From Fimbriiglobus sp. (GTDB taxonomy: Bacteria; Planctomycetota; Planctomycetia; Gemmatales; Gemmataceae): a stretch of 64,000 bases of DNA. Position numbers and translations under genes: made by a program. This document shows, piece by piece, positions 52,511 to 61,600 of this stretch. The notes beneath the pieces are model-generated. The model was not told the origin of the DNA. It was given only the letters and a program-made list of their open reading frames with translations, and did no database searches. Every line of letters starts with the position of its first letter. Positions within the stretch are counted from its first letter, which is position 1. The stretch is taken from positions 1 to 64,000 of the forward strand of contig JANXWE010000061.1 in the NCBI GenBank assembly GCA_025351325.1, given 5' to 3'.

Positions 52511-53767
52511 ATGCCGGAATTCGATCTGCTCACCACGGCCATCATCATCGGTGGCCTCGTGCTGATTGTGATGAGTCTCGTCGGCTATGCCACGTTGGCG
52601 GAACGCAAAGTCTCCGCGTGGATTCAAGACCGCGTCGGCCCGAACCGAGTTGGGCCATTCGGCTTGCTGCAACCACTTGCCGACGGTGGTAAGTTCTTCC
52701 TCAAAGAATCGCCGATCCCGTCGCACGTTGACAAAGTGTTTTACCTGCTCGCCCCAGCCGCTGCGATGGCCATCGCGCTCATGGCACTAGCTGTTGTGCC
52801 GTGGGGTGGAACGACACCACCACCGAAGCCCGTGGCCGTGGAAATGGCGGCGGATGGGAAGACACTCGATTATTCCAAGAGCGTGCAGGAATACGATCGC
52901 GTCCAGGGCAGCTATCGCGACCAATTCCAAGGGGTGATTGCTCCGGGCCTCGATATCGGCATCGTGTATGTGTTCGCACTCGGTAGCTTGGCCATCTACG
53001 GGGTGATCCTTGGTGGTTGGTCGTCCGACAACAAATATTCGTTGCTCGGTTCGCTGCGATCTTCGGCTCAGATCATCAGTTACGAAATCCCTCTCGGCAT
53101 GAGCATCGTCGGCGTCGTGTTGTTCGCCGGCTCTTTGAATCTCGAAACGATCATCGCCTGGCAGAAGCAAAACGGTTGGTTCCTGATGTTCCAACCACTG
53201 GCGTTTCTGATGTTCATGGTCAGCGTGTACGCCGAGTGCAACCGCTTGCCGTTCGACTTGCCCGAAGCGGAACAAGAACTCGTCGGTGGCTACCTCACCG
53301 AGTACGGTAGCCTGAAATTCGGCATGTTCATGCTCGGCGAATACACCCATATGATCACGACGAGCTTCCTCATGAGCATCGTCTTCTGGGGTGGATGGAG
53401 TCTGTTCGGCCTCGAAGATTCGTTCACCGATCCGATCGCGGCCGCCGTGCTCAAAGCGAGCATTCTCGGGGCCAAGATGCTCGGCTTTTTGCTGCTCTAC
53501 ATCGTCATCCGCTGGACGATCCCACGCTTCCGCTTCGACCAGCTCATGGCACTCGCTTGGAAAATCTTGATCCCGTTGTCGTTGGTGCACCTGCTCGCAG
53601 CCATGATCGTCCGCCAATACGGATTGTCGATGTATGTGCTGACGGGCATCTCGATCGGGCTATTTATCGCCGTGGGTGCCATCGCCGCGTTTTACAAAAT
53701 TGCCCCAGACAACGCCCCACGCCGCAAGGTGATTCCGAAGATGTTACCGCGGGTAATGGTGGGTTGA
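52511..53767 (+). CDS. nuoH: NADH-quinone oxidoreductase subunit H
   Basis: A 418-aa membrane subunit at the junction of the arms. ERKVSAWIQDRVGPNRVGPFGLLQPLADGGKF is the invariant block, and EYGSLKFGMFMLGEY and NRLPFDLPEAEQELVGGY follow. A hydrophilic insert of some 50 residues (GTTPPPKPVAVEMAADGKTLDYSK..) between helices is longer than in E. coli. The stop is immediately followed by a 33-nt perfect hairpin belonging to the miniature element. Confidence 0.96.
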   Translation: MPEFDLLTTAIIIGGLVLIVMSLVGYATLAERKVSAWIQDRVGPNRVGPFGLLQPLADGGKFFLKESPIPSHVDKVFYLLAPAAAMAIALMALAVVPWGGTTPPPKPVAVEMAADGKTLDYSKSVQEYDRVQGSYRDQFQGVIAPGLDIGIVYVFALGSLAIYGVILGGWSSDNKYSLLGSLRSSAQIISYEIPLGMSIVGVVLFAGSLNLETIIAWQKQNGWFLMFQPLAFLMFMVSVYAECNRLPFDLPEAEQELVGGYLTEYGSLKFGMFMLGEYTHMITTSFLMSIVFWGGWSLFGLEDSFTDPIAAAVLKASILGAKMLGFLLLYIVIRWTIPRFRFDQLMALAWKILIPLSLVHLLAAMIVRQYGLSMYVLTGISIGLFIAVGAIAAFYKIAPDNAPRRKVIPKMLPRVMVG

Positions 53768-53768
53768 C

Positions 53769-53862
53769 CGTGGCGACAAGTTTCCAACTTGTCGCCACGG
53801 TTTCTCCGATCAATGCGACTAGTACCAAGCCATTGTCGACAAGTTGGAAACTTGTCGCCACG
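53769..53862. mobile_element. Miniature inverted-repeat element, copy B, between nuoH and nuoI
   Basis: A 94-bp element with perfect 26-bp terminal inverted repeats: left end begins CGTGGCGACAAGTTTCC, right end finishes GGAAACTTGTCGCCACG. Each end is also self-complementary (15-bp stem with a 3-nt TCC loop on the left). It starts 1 nt after the nuoH stop, and its right boundary is next to AGGA, which serves as ribosome site for nuoI. It shares its layout with 16888-17013. It may influence mRNA stability or the relative translation of nuoI. Confidence 0.72.
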
Positions 53863-53876
53863 TAGGAAACTCAGCC

Positions 53877-54440
53877 ATGCCAATTGCCGCATCAGATATC
53901 AAGTGGGTAGAAGCCCCGAAGCTCGGCTTCCTCGGACAGCTCTATTTGCCCATCGTGTACGACGGGTTGAAGACGACGGTCAGCCACATTTTTAGCAAGA
54001 AGCGTACGGAATCGTACCCGGAACAAGAACCGACGCTTCCACCGAACTACCGGGGCGTTCACCGCTTGAACCGCGATGATCAAGACCGCGTCAAGTGTGT
54101 GGCTTGCTACATGTGTGCCACGGCGTGCCCGGCACATTGCATCGACATCGTGGCGGCACCAGCCCCAGCTAGTTGGACGGATCGCGAGAAGTATCCCGAG
54201 ACATTCGTGATCGACGAACTCCGTTGCATCTACTGCGGCATGTGCGAAGAAGCCTGCCCCGTGGATGCCATCGAACTCACCACGCTGTACGACCTCACGG
54301 GTCTGAGCCGCGAACAACTGATCTTCGATAAAGAAAAGTTGCTCAGCGTGTTCGACATCACCACCAAAGCAGGCACCGACCCCGTTCGCAGCCGCTCGGG
54401 TGCTCTCGGCCCAGCGTCGGAGCGACCTGTGACCGCTTAA
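53877..54440 (+). CDS. nuoI: NADH-quinone oxidoreductase subunit I
   Basis: A 187-aa ferredoxin-type subunit carrying clusters N6a and N6b. The two motifs are CVACYMCATACPAHC and CIYCGMCEEACPVDA. The start is the ATG at 53877 with AGGA 9 nt upstream; the track's earlier start lies inside the repeat element. After the gene a 93-bp gap separates it from nuoJ, the largest in the operon after the nuoH-nuoI gap. Confidence 0.95.
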   Translation: MPIAASDIKWVEAPKLGFLGQLYLPIVYDGLKTTVSHIFSKKRTESYPEQEPTLPPNYRGVHRLNRDDQDRVKCVACYMCATACPAHCIDIVAAPAPASWTDREKYPETFVIDELRCIYCGMCEEACPVDAIELTTLYDLTGLSREQLIFDKEKLLSVFDITTKAGTDPVRSRSGALGPASERPVTA

Positions 54441-54533
54441 GCTTGTTTTTGATCTTTTCAGTGACTTCTGGGACTCTGCGGTGAATGTTCCTAGACTAGG
54501 CGAGTTCGATTTTCTTAACCGCATGGCCCCCTG

Positions 54534-55637
54534 ATGCCGCCCGAACTTTCTAACCCCAAACTGCAACTGGCGTTCGCGCTCGTTATCGGGGCGCTCGGTA
54601 CGTACTTACTGCTCCCCAAACCGAAACGGCGTTCCATTGCCAGCGGTCTGTTCTTGCTGATCGCCGCAGTGTCGATCTTGGGGCTGTTCGTCGTCCAGAC
54701 GTTCGGCAAACCCATCGGCGAATTCATTCCCGACATCTTGTTTTGGCTCTTCTCAACGGGGGCCATCGGTTTCGGCACGTTGCAAGTGGTTCAGCGGAAC
54801 CCGGCCCGCGGAGCCATTGCGTTCGCCTTCGTCATCCTCAGCAGTTGCGGATTGTTCCTGCTGTTGGCAGCACCGTTCCTCATGGCGGCCACGATCATCA
54901 TTTACGCCGGGGCGATCATTGTGACGTTCCTGTTCGTCTTGATGTTGTCGAACGTCAAAGGCGCTTCGAACGAGAACGACCGCTCCCGCGAGCCACTACT
55001 TGGCAGCTTGGCCGGGTTCGCATTCATCGGCCTGATTCTGTTCACGCTGTTGCATGCGAAGCCCGTCGAAGCCGCGAGTATCTCGGGTGAGTTCACGGAG
55101 TTGAACCTGCCCGCCGCGTTGCTGACGTCCGACGACCGTTCGTCACTCCGAGAAGTGCGGATCGAACTCGACAAAGCACTGGCGAACGACGATGCCAAAG
55201 CCGCCGCCGAGGGTGCGAAGGCGGCCCACGATAAACTCGCGGAGATCATCGGTGGTGACGGCGTCAGCGGACAACGCAAATCCGTTCTGGAGCGACTTCG
55301 CCCATTGATCGGCGACCCGAAGAAACCGATGACGCACGACCCACGCTTACTCGCCTTCACGAAACAAACGCTGCAATTGCAGAAGGCGAATCACGACCTC
55401 GAAGGTCATCTGCTATCCAGTGCGGATGCTTCCGACAAGCAATCGTTGCAGAAACTGAGAGACGAAGTGACGGTCTACTCGGGCCAGGGCCAGTTGCCCG
55501 CCCGCAACGTCAGCAACATCGGCTTGCTGCTTTACTCGGAACATTTACTGGCGGTCGAAATGGCGGGCACGTTGCTCCTCGTGGCGACGATCGGCGCAGT
55601 GGCCATCGCCGGTCGCAAAAAGGGAGTGGCCGTATGA
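54534..55637 (+). CDS. nuoJ: NADH-quinone oxidoreductase subunit J, enlarged
   Basis: A 367-aa version of a subunit that is normally about 170-200 aa. The conserved core runs from VQRNPARGAIAFAFVIL (residue 86) through AATIIIYAGAIIVTFLFVLML (118-138) to a fourth helix (about 155-174), and the last helix is AVEMAGTLLLVATIGAVAIAG (340-360). Two extras are plain: two hydrophobic helices before the core (about 9-27 and 37-56), and a 150-residue hydrophilic, Ala/Lys/Glu-rich, probably helical insertion between the last two helices (176-325). The reading frame is continuous. The stop overlaps the nuoK start (ATGA). Confidence 0.9.
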   Translation: MPPELSNPKLQLAFALVIGALGTYLLLPKPKRRSIASGLFLLIAAVSILGLFVVQTFGKPIGEFIPDILFWLFSTGAIGFGTLQVVQRNPARGAIAFAFVILSSCGLFLLLAAPFLMAATIIIYAGAIIVTFLFVLMLSNVKGASNENDRSREPLLGSLAGFAFIGLILFTLLHAKPVEAASISGEFTELNLPAALLTSDDRSSLREVRIELDKALANDDAKAAAEGAKAAHDKLAEIIGGDGVSGQRKSVLERLRPLIGDPKKPMTHDPRLLAFTKQTLQLQKANHDLEGHLLSSADASDKQSLQKLRDEVTVYSGQGQLPARNVSNIGLLLYSEHLLAVEMAGTLLLVATIGAVAIAGRKKGVAV

Positions 55638-56062
55638 TCTCCCTGTCCCATTTCCTAGTCGTCGGTGCGGTGCTCTTCGGGTTGGGATTGGTCGGCTTCC
55701 TCACCCGCCGTAACCTCATCACGCTGTTCCTCTGTGCCGAGCTCATGCTGCAAGGCGTGGTGTTGAACTTCCTCGCGTTCGGTCGCATGCACGGTAGCTT
55801 GAACGGGCAAGTCTTCGGCCTGTTCATCATCACCGTGGCCGCGTGCGAAGCGGGCCTCGCTCTGGCACTGTTCCTCATGCTCTATCGCCGCGGTCGCAGC
55901 CTCGACTCCGGCCTCTGGCAAACCATCCACGAACAAGGCATTCCTCCCGTGGTCGACGTCGAGCCGCTGCCAATTTATATTCCGGATGTCCATCCGATCC
56001 TCCCGGTCGCCGGGCGGAAACCCGGTGTCGGTCCGAAGGCGGAGGAGCCGTCCCGTGCTTGA
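55634..56062 (+). CDS. nuoK: NADH-quinone oxidoreductase subunit K
   Basis: A 142-aa antiporter-like subunit of three helices. LFGLGLVGFLTRRNLITLFLCAELMLQGVVLNFLAF includes the conserved Glu of the proton path, and ACEAGLALALFLMLYR the second. The body is standard, but it has a C-terminal tail of about 40 residues (VVDVEPLPIYIPDVHPILP) not present in E. coli NuoK. It overlaps nuoJ by 4 nt and the beginning of nuoL by 8 nt. Confidence 0.95.
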   Translation: MISLSHFLVVGAVLFGLGLVGFLTRRNLITLFLCAELMLQGVVLNFLAFGRMHGSLNGQVFGLFIITVAACEAGLALALFLMLYRRGRSLDSGLWQTIHEQGIPPVVDVEPLPIYIPDVHPILPVAGRKPGVGPKAEEPSRA

Positions 56063-58037
56063 TCCTTCCACTCCGATTGGCATGGCCTTAATCGCTGCAG
56101 TGCTTCCACTCGCCGGAGCGGTTCTCGCGGGGTTACTCGCCTGCGTCCGACTCGGTCGGTTCGCCCACTTGCCCGCGATTCTCTCGTTCGCTTCGGCGTC
56201 TGTTATCTCGGCAGTCGTCCTGGCCGGCGTCGCCGAGGGGCACGACTCGCTGTCGATCTCCACCGATCTCGGTACTTGGTTCTCCGTCGGCCGACTCAAC
56301 GTGAGCTTCGCGTTCTTGCTCGATCCGTTGTCGCTGATCATGCTCGCCACCGTGACGTTCATCGCCACGTTCATCGCAGTCTTTTCAGCCGGTTACATGC
56401 ATGGTGATCCTGGGTACGCCCGCTACTTTTCGATCATGAGTCTGTTCGTCTTCGCCATGTGTTTGTTGGTGATGTCGAACAACTTCTTCATGTTGCTCGC
56501 AGGGTGGGAAGGGGTCGGTCTCTGCAGCTATTTGCTCGTGGGCTACTACTACGCCAAACCATCCGCAGCCGCAGCGGCTCGCAAAGCGTTCCTCGTTACC
56601 CGGCTCGGCGATGTCGGCTTGGTTCTCGGGATCTTCTTGCTCTGGCAAGTCGGTGGCTACGAAACGAACTTCGATGCGATTTTCGCCCACATCGCTCAGT
56701 ATCCACCGGCATCGGGCACGATCACGACGATCTGTCTACTGCTGTTCTGCGGTGCCATCGGCAAGTCGGCGCAGTTGCCACTCTACGTTTGGCTCCCGGA
56801 CGCAATGGAAGGCCCGACGCCAGTTTCTGCGTTGATTCACGCAGCCACGATGGTGACAGCCGGGGTGTTTCTTCTGGCCCGGTGTGCTCCGCTGTTCGTG
56901 CTGTCGCCCGAAGCCGGGTTGATCGTCGCCTGCATCGGCGGGGCCACGGCACTCCTGGCCGGGTTCTTGGCGTTGGCCCAAAATGATTTGAAACGAGTCC
57001 TCGCTTATTCGACGGTCAGCCAACTCGGGTTCATGTTCCTGGCCCTGGGCTGCAACGGTGTGATCTCACCGAAGGTCGCCGTGGTGGCCGCGATGTTCCA
57101 CCTGTTCACCCACGCGTTTTTCAAAGCGCTGCTGTTCCTCGGGTCGGGTTCGGTGATGCACGCCATGGGCAACGTCATCGACATGCGGAAGTTCGGTGGC
57201 CTGAGGAAACTCATGCCCTGGACACATGCGACGTTCGTCATCGGCTCCGCCGCACTTGCGGGTGTCCCACTGCTGTCCGGTTTCTGGAGCAAGGATCAAA
57301 TTCTGCACGGGTTGCTCGAAGCGGGGGAATCGCACGCCAAGTACCACACCATGTACTTCGGTCTGTTCGCGGTCGCGCTGGCGACAGCATGCCTCACGGC
57401 GTTCTACACGTTCCGGGCTTACTTCTTGACCTTCTGGGGCAACGAACGCACACCGCCTGAAGCCCATGGCCATGCCCACGAATCGCCGGCAATCATGCTC
57501 GTGCCACTGGTAGTGCTGGCCGCGGGTGCCTTATTCGTGGGTGTCCTGGTTGATCCTCTGACGCACTGGTTCGGGCATTTTCTTGAACGCTCGCCATCGA
57601 TCACTGAAGCGCACACGGGCTACTTGGCCCACTCGAATATGATCGAGAAACCCCACGAGTTCAGTTGGTTCGTCGCCGGTCTGAGCACCCTCGCCGTGGC
57701 GGTCGGAATCGGCGGTGCCACCGCACTGTACCGCCGAGGTGGCCCGGAGAAAGTGCCGCCGGCACTGAAGGGGTTGTACTCGCTTTCGTTGAACAAACTG
57801 TATGTCGATGAAACTTACGGAATCGCGGTGGTGAAGCCGGCCGAAATGTTGGCGACCACGGGCCGGCAGTTCGACGGTTTCTTGGATGCCATCACGCGGT
57901 TGATCACTTACTTGCCCCGTTTGATCGCGGCGTTGTTGCGGCCTCTGCACAACGGCCTCGTGCAGTTCTATGCCTTGGGGATGGTCCTCGGGCTGGCGGT
58001 GTTCCTCACCGTCGTCGTTTTCCGTTCCGCACGCTGA
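56055..58037 (+). CDS. nuoL: NADH-quinone oxidoreductase subunit L
   Basis: A 660-aa antiporter-like subunit of the distal proton-pumping arm, with some 15-16 helices and the long lateral helix at the C-terminus. Typical phrases: LLAGWEGVGLCSYLLVGYYY, LPLYVWLPDAMEGPTPVSALIHAATMVTAGVFL, LAYSTVSQLGFMFLALG. I choose the GTG at 56055 because GGAGGAG lies 7 nt upstream; the first ATG would be at 56082. Start overlaps the end of nuoK. Confidence 0.93.
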   Translation: MLDPSTPIGMALIAAVLPLAGAVLAGLLACVRLGRFAHLPAILSFASASVISAVVLAGVAEGHDSLSISTDLGTWFSVGRLNVSFAFLLDPLSLIMLATVTFIATFIAVFSAGYMHGDPGYARYFSIMSLFVFAMCLLVMSNNFFMLLAGWEGVGLCSYLLVGYYYAKPSAAAAARKAFLVTRLGDVGLVLGIFLLWQVGGYETNFDAIFAHIAQYPPASGTITTICLLLFCGAIGKSAQLPLYVWLPDAMEGPTPVSALIHAATMVTAGVFLLARCAPLFVLSPEAGLIVACIGGATALLAGFLALAQNDLKRVLAYSTVSQLGFMFLALGCNGVISPKVAVVAAMFHLFTHAFFKALLFLGSGSVMHAMGNVIDMRKFGGLRKLMPWTHATFVIGSAALAGVPLLSGFWSKDQILHGLLEAGESHAKYHTMYFGLFAVALATACLTAFYTFRAYFLTFWGNERTPPEAHGHAHESPAIMLVPLVVLAAGALFVGVLVDPLTHWFGHFLERSPSITEAHTGYLAHSNMIEKPHEFSWFVAGLSTLAVAVGIGGATALYRRGGPEKVPPALKGLYSLSLNKLYVDETYGIAVVKPAEMLATTGRQFDGFLDAITRLITYLPRLIAALLRPLHNGLVQFYALGMVLGLAVFLTVVVFRSAR

Positions 58038-58049
58038 TTTACCGCCACT

Positions 58050-59978
58050 ATGTTTAATATCGAAACCATTCGACTCCTCGTTCTCGCGGTGCTGTTTGCA
58101 CCCGTGGCCTTCGCGGCGCTCGTCGCCATCGCGGGACTGTCGGGCTACCGGGTGGCCCGCCGCGTAGCTTCTCTGGGGGCACTGCTGCACCTCGGTATGA
58201 CTGTCGCGCTCGCGGTGCCATCTGTCTTCGTGCTAATGGACCGCGTCGGCCTCGAAACCAAAGCGATCAAAGCACCCCGCGAGTTCCAACCGATCTTCGT
58301 GCCAGGCGATCCCTCGCTGGATTCTGGAAGCTACGAAACCACTTGGAATCTATTCACGGTGGCCAATGGGCCGTCCGAATTGCCACCCTCCGCGATTCAA
58401 TTCTTCGTCGGCATCGACGGCTTGAATATCTGGTTGGTCGTCCTGGCGAGTGTGATGACCTACATCGCTGTGCTGGTGTCGCACGGGTCGATCCGCGAGC
58501 GTGCCGGTGGGTACTACGCTTGGCTCTTCCTGCTGCAATCCGCCATCATCGGTGCGTTTCTGTCGTTTGACATCGTGCTCTTCTACATCTTCTTCGAACT
58601 CACGCTCATCCCGGCGTTCTTCCTCATCGGCTGTTGGGGCACGGGTGGAGGCCGGCGTGATGCCGCAAGGAAATTCTTCCTTTACACGCTCCTTGGCAGT
58701 CTATTCACGCTCGTGGGGATATTCGGAATCGTCCTGACGAACCCGACGCCGGTTTCGCCGAATTCGCCGAGCAAGCACCAATACATGATCTTGGCCAATT
58801 CTAAAGGTCAAATTCTCTTCCCGAAAGCTGGACCAGTGACGTTTTCCATCAGCAAATTGATGCAGAACGTTTCGACGTGGAATCGCACGCACGCCGAGAA
58901 ACTGAACCGGGCTACTCTCCTCCGAATTGAGGCGACCACCGCATTCGAGAAAGCAAATGGAAAAGATCCAAAAATCGTCCAGCAGGCCGAGGCCGAATTG
59001 AAACGGGCCGATGTTGAGTTCCAAACTGTCAAGACTGACCGCGACGACTACAAATCGCTGCAATACTGGCTGTTCTTCGCACTGATTGCGGGCTTCGTGG
59101 TGAAGGTGCCGTTGGTGCCATTCCACACCTGGTTGCCCGCGACCTACAGCGAGGCCCCTGTCGCCGTCACACTGCTCTTCACAGGGATTCTGGCCAAGCT
59201 TGGCACACTCGGGTTGATTCGCATCGTGATCCCACTCTGTCCGGATATGGCCGTGCAACAGGGTTTGCCGGTATTTGGTTTCCTCGGGGCACTCGGAATC
59301 GTTTATGCCGCGTTCTGTGCCTACGCGCAGCGCGATCTGAAAATGCTGGCGGCCTACAGCAGCGTCTCTCACCTGGGACTGCTTGTGCTCGGCACGTTCA
59401 CGTTGACCGCCGAGGGGTTGACCGGAGCGGCACTTCACATGGTGAACCACGGATTGACCGCCGGGGCCATGTTCGCATTGATCGGCTTCCTCGCCGAACG
59501 CTACCGCACAACCGACATGAACCAATACAGCGGGTTGATTGGCCGCTTCCCAAAATACGCCTTCTGGATGTTCGTGATTTGCCTAGCCAGCGTCGGCTTG
59601 CCGGGGCTGAACAATTTCATCAGCGAGATGCTATTGATCTCCGCCCTGTTCACACCGGAAACCACACAAGCCGTTGGCTACGGGTTCGGCGTCGCTGCGG
59701 CATCGGGGATCTTCCTCTCGGCGTGGTATACCATGACGATGCTGCGCAAAGTATTCTTCGGCCCGTTGTTATTACCCCCGCAACCGACTGCCGTCCCTCC
59801 GCGTGACATGCAACCTCACGAATGGGTCGCCTTCGGGTTGCCAGCTATATTGTGCCTGATCTTGGGTGTTTTCCCACAGCCGGTGATCCAATCGATGCGC
59901 TCCGATGTGAACATCATCGTCCGACAAACTGATGAAGCCCGTGCCCGCTTGGAAACCGAAAAATCGTTGAGTCGCTAG
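58050..59978 (+). CDS. nuoM: NADH-quinone oxidoreductase subunit M, with extra loop
   Basis: A 642-aa antiporter-like subunit (E. coli NuoM is about 510). The core is clear: FYIFFELTLIPAFFLIGCWG (E183), GFVVKVPLVPFHTWLPATYSEAPVA (K352), LAAYSSVSHLGLLVLG. Between FFLYTLLGSLFTLVGIFGIVLT and QYWLFFALIAGFVVK there is a hydrophilic insertion of about 105 residues (231-337) with a helical, charged stretch (IEATTAFEKANGKDPKIVQQAEAELKRADVE). A shorter hydrophilic segment also occurs at 66-115. The frame is uninterrupted. Confidence 0.93.
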   Translation: MFNIETIRLLVLAVLFAPVAFAALVAIAGLSGYRVARRVASLGALLHLGMTVALAVPSVFVLMDRVGLETKAIKAPREFQPIFVPGDPSLDSGSYETTWNLFTVANGPSELPPSAIQFFVGIDGLNIWLVVLASVMTYIAVLVSHGSIRERAGGYYAWLFLLQSAIIGAFLSFDIVLFYIFFELTLIPAFFLIGCWGTGGGRRDAARKFFLYTLLGSLFTLVGIFGIVLTNPTPVSPNSPSKHQYMILANSKGQILFPKAGPVTFSISKLMQNVSTWNRTHAEKLNRATLLRIEATTAFEKANGKDPKIVQQAEAELKRADVEFQTVKTDRDDYKSLQYWLFFALIAGFVVKVPLVPFHTWLPATYSEAPVAVTLLFTGILAKLGTLGLIRIVIPLCPDMAVQQGLPVFGFLGALGIVYAAFCAYAQRDLKMLAAYSSVSHLGLLVLGTFTLTAEGLTGAALHMVNHGLTAGAMFALIGFLAERYRTTDMNQYSGLIGRFPKYAFWMFVICLASVGLPGLNNFISEMLLISALFTPETTQAVGYGFGVAAASGIFLSAWYTMTMLRKVFFGPLLLPPQPTAVPPRDMQPHEWVAFGLPAILCLILGVFPQPVIQSMRSDVNIIVRQTDEARARLETEKSLSR

Positions 59979-60018
59979 TGTTTGGCCGCCCCCGTTTCTG
60001 TCCCGAAGGATCGACGCA

Positions 60019-61593
60019 GTGAATCCGCTTTCCATCCAAACACTCTTCGAGCAAATCTCGCTGTCGATCCGGTTCCTCGGGCCGGAATTGACGCTGGTCG
60101 GATCGGCTTGCGTCTTGTTCTTCCTGGCTGCGTTTCGCTCGAACCGCCTGCTCAGTGGGTTCCTCGCACTCGCTGCCATCGGGGCGGCGACAACCGTGAA
60201 CTTCCTCGTCCCCGAACCGGTGTTCGTGACGTCCGACCGCTACATAGCTGCCATCGACCCGACCGGCGTGGCAATGTTCATCCGCTGGTTGACGTTGGCC
60301 GCCGGGGCGGTTTACGTCCTCCTTGGCCTGTCGGATTCCAGCCGCGAGACGGCCCCGGAATACTTCGGTTGCTTGCTGGTTGTCCTCGGCGGATTGTCGC
60401 TCGTCGCACGGGCCAACGACCTACTTTCGCTCTTTCTCTCGCTCGAAATGATCAGCATCCCGACTTACGTGTTGCTCTACCTGCCGACGAAGTCCAAGGC
60501 CGGGCAAGAGGCGGCGCTGAAGTATTTCCTACTCAGCCTCTTCTCGTCGGCAGTCCTTCTCTTCGGCTTCAGCTACTTGTACGGGATCACAGGTACAATC
60601 AATCTCCCGTTGATGACCGAGACACTTTCGAATGCGTCCCTGTCAGGTAGTCTGTCGCCACTGGCACTCGTTGGGATCGTGATGGTGGTCGCGGGCCTCG
60701 GCTTCCGCCTCGCCGCGGTGCCGTTCCACTTTTACGCGCCGGACGTGTACGAAGGGGCCTCCAACGGCGTCGTGGCCCAACTCGCATTCATTCCGAAAGT
60801 CGCCGGCTTGGTCGCCCTGGCCCGCATCTTCGGATTGTTGACGCCAGATGCACCGTTCGATTCCACCCGTACGCTGCTCCCGTTCACGCTCTGGTTCATC
60901 GCCGCCATCACCATGACCTTCGGCAACCTGCTGGCCCTCATTCAAGACAACCTCAAACGGCTCTTCGCGTACTCCGGGATCGCCCACGCGGGGTACATGT
61001 TGATCGGCTTCCTGGTGGCAATGGCGGCGCCGGACGCGGTCGGTACCAGCACGCAATCCGGGTTCGATTCGGTGCTCGTGTATTTGGTCGCCTACGGCCT
61101 GATGACCGTCGGCGTCTTCGCGGTGCTAGGCTACCTGACCCATTCGGGCCGAGCCATCGAAACGGTCGACGATCTCGCCGGGTTGGGCCGGACCAATCCC
61201 GTGGCCGCCGTGCTGATGTCGGTCTTCTTGCTGAGCTTGATCGGCATGCCGTTGACGGCTGGATTCAACGGGAAGCTCTTGCTGTTCTTCGGCGCGTTCG
61301 AGACACCGACGACCACACCGATGAAAGATTTTTACCGCATATTGACGCTGATCGCCGCGGTCAACTCGGCGATCGCCGCCGTCTATTATTTGAAGATGTT
61401 GGGCGTGATGTTCTTGCGAACACCGTTGCAACCGGCCGCACCCGCCAAGGGCTATGCCGCCCTACTCGCCGCGGTACTGTGTGCCGTAGGCACCGTGGGA
61501 TTTGGGGTGTATCCGAAGCCACTCGTCGATGCCGCCCGCAAAGCGGCTCCGATGCCAACGGTGCCAGCGAAGGTCTTCGTGTTCGTACCGTGA
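60019..61593 (+). CDS. nuoN: NADH-quinone oxidoreductase subunit N
   Basis: A 524-aa antiporter-like subunit, the third of the L/M/N trio. Core phrases: LLSLFLSLEMISIPTYVLLYL, FRLAAVPFHFYAPDVYEGASNGVVAQLAF, FAYSGIAHAGYMLIGFL. It begins with GTG at 60019, supported by AAGGA 8 nt upstream. About normal length. Last of the 14 nuo genes; a kinase gene follows 7 nt after the stop. Confidence 0.95.
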   Translation: MNPLSIQTLFEQISLSIRFLGPELTLVGSACVLFFLAAFRSNRLLSGFLALAAIGAATTVNFLVPEPVFVTSDRYIAAIDPTGVAMFIRWLTLAAGAVYVLLGLSDSSRETAPEYFGCLLVVLGGLSLVARANDLLSLFLSLEMISIPTYVLLYLPTKSKAGQEAALKYFLLSLFSSAVLLFGFSYLYGITGTINLPLMTETLSNASLSGSLSPLALVGIVMVVAGLGFRLAAVPFHFYAPDVYEGASNGVVAQLAFIPKVAGLVALARIFGLLTPDAPFDSTRTLLPFTLWFIAAITMTFGNLLALIQDNLKRLFAYSGIAHAGYMLIGFLVAMAAPDAVGTSTQSGFDSVLVYLVAYGLMTVGVFAVLGYLTHSGRAIETVDDLAGLGRTNPVAAVLMSVFLLSLIGMPLTAGFNGKLLLFFGAFETPTTTPMKDFYRILTLIAAVNSAIAAVYYLKMLGVMFLRTPLQPAAPAKGYAALLAAVLCAVGTVGFGVYPKPLVDAARKAAPMPTVPAKVFVFVP

Positions 61594-61600
61594 TCTGCGG

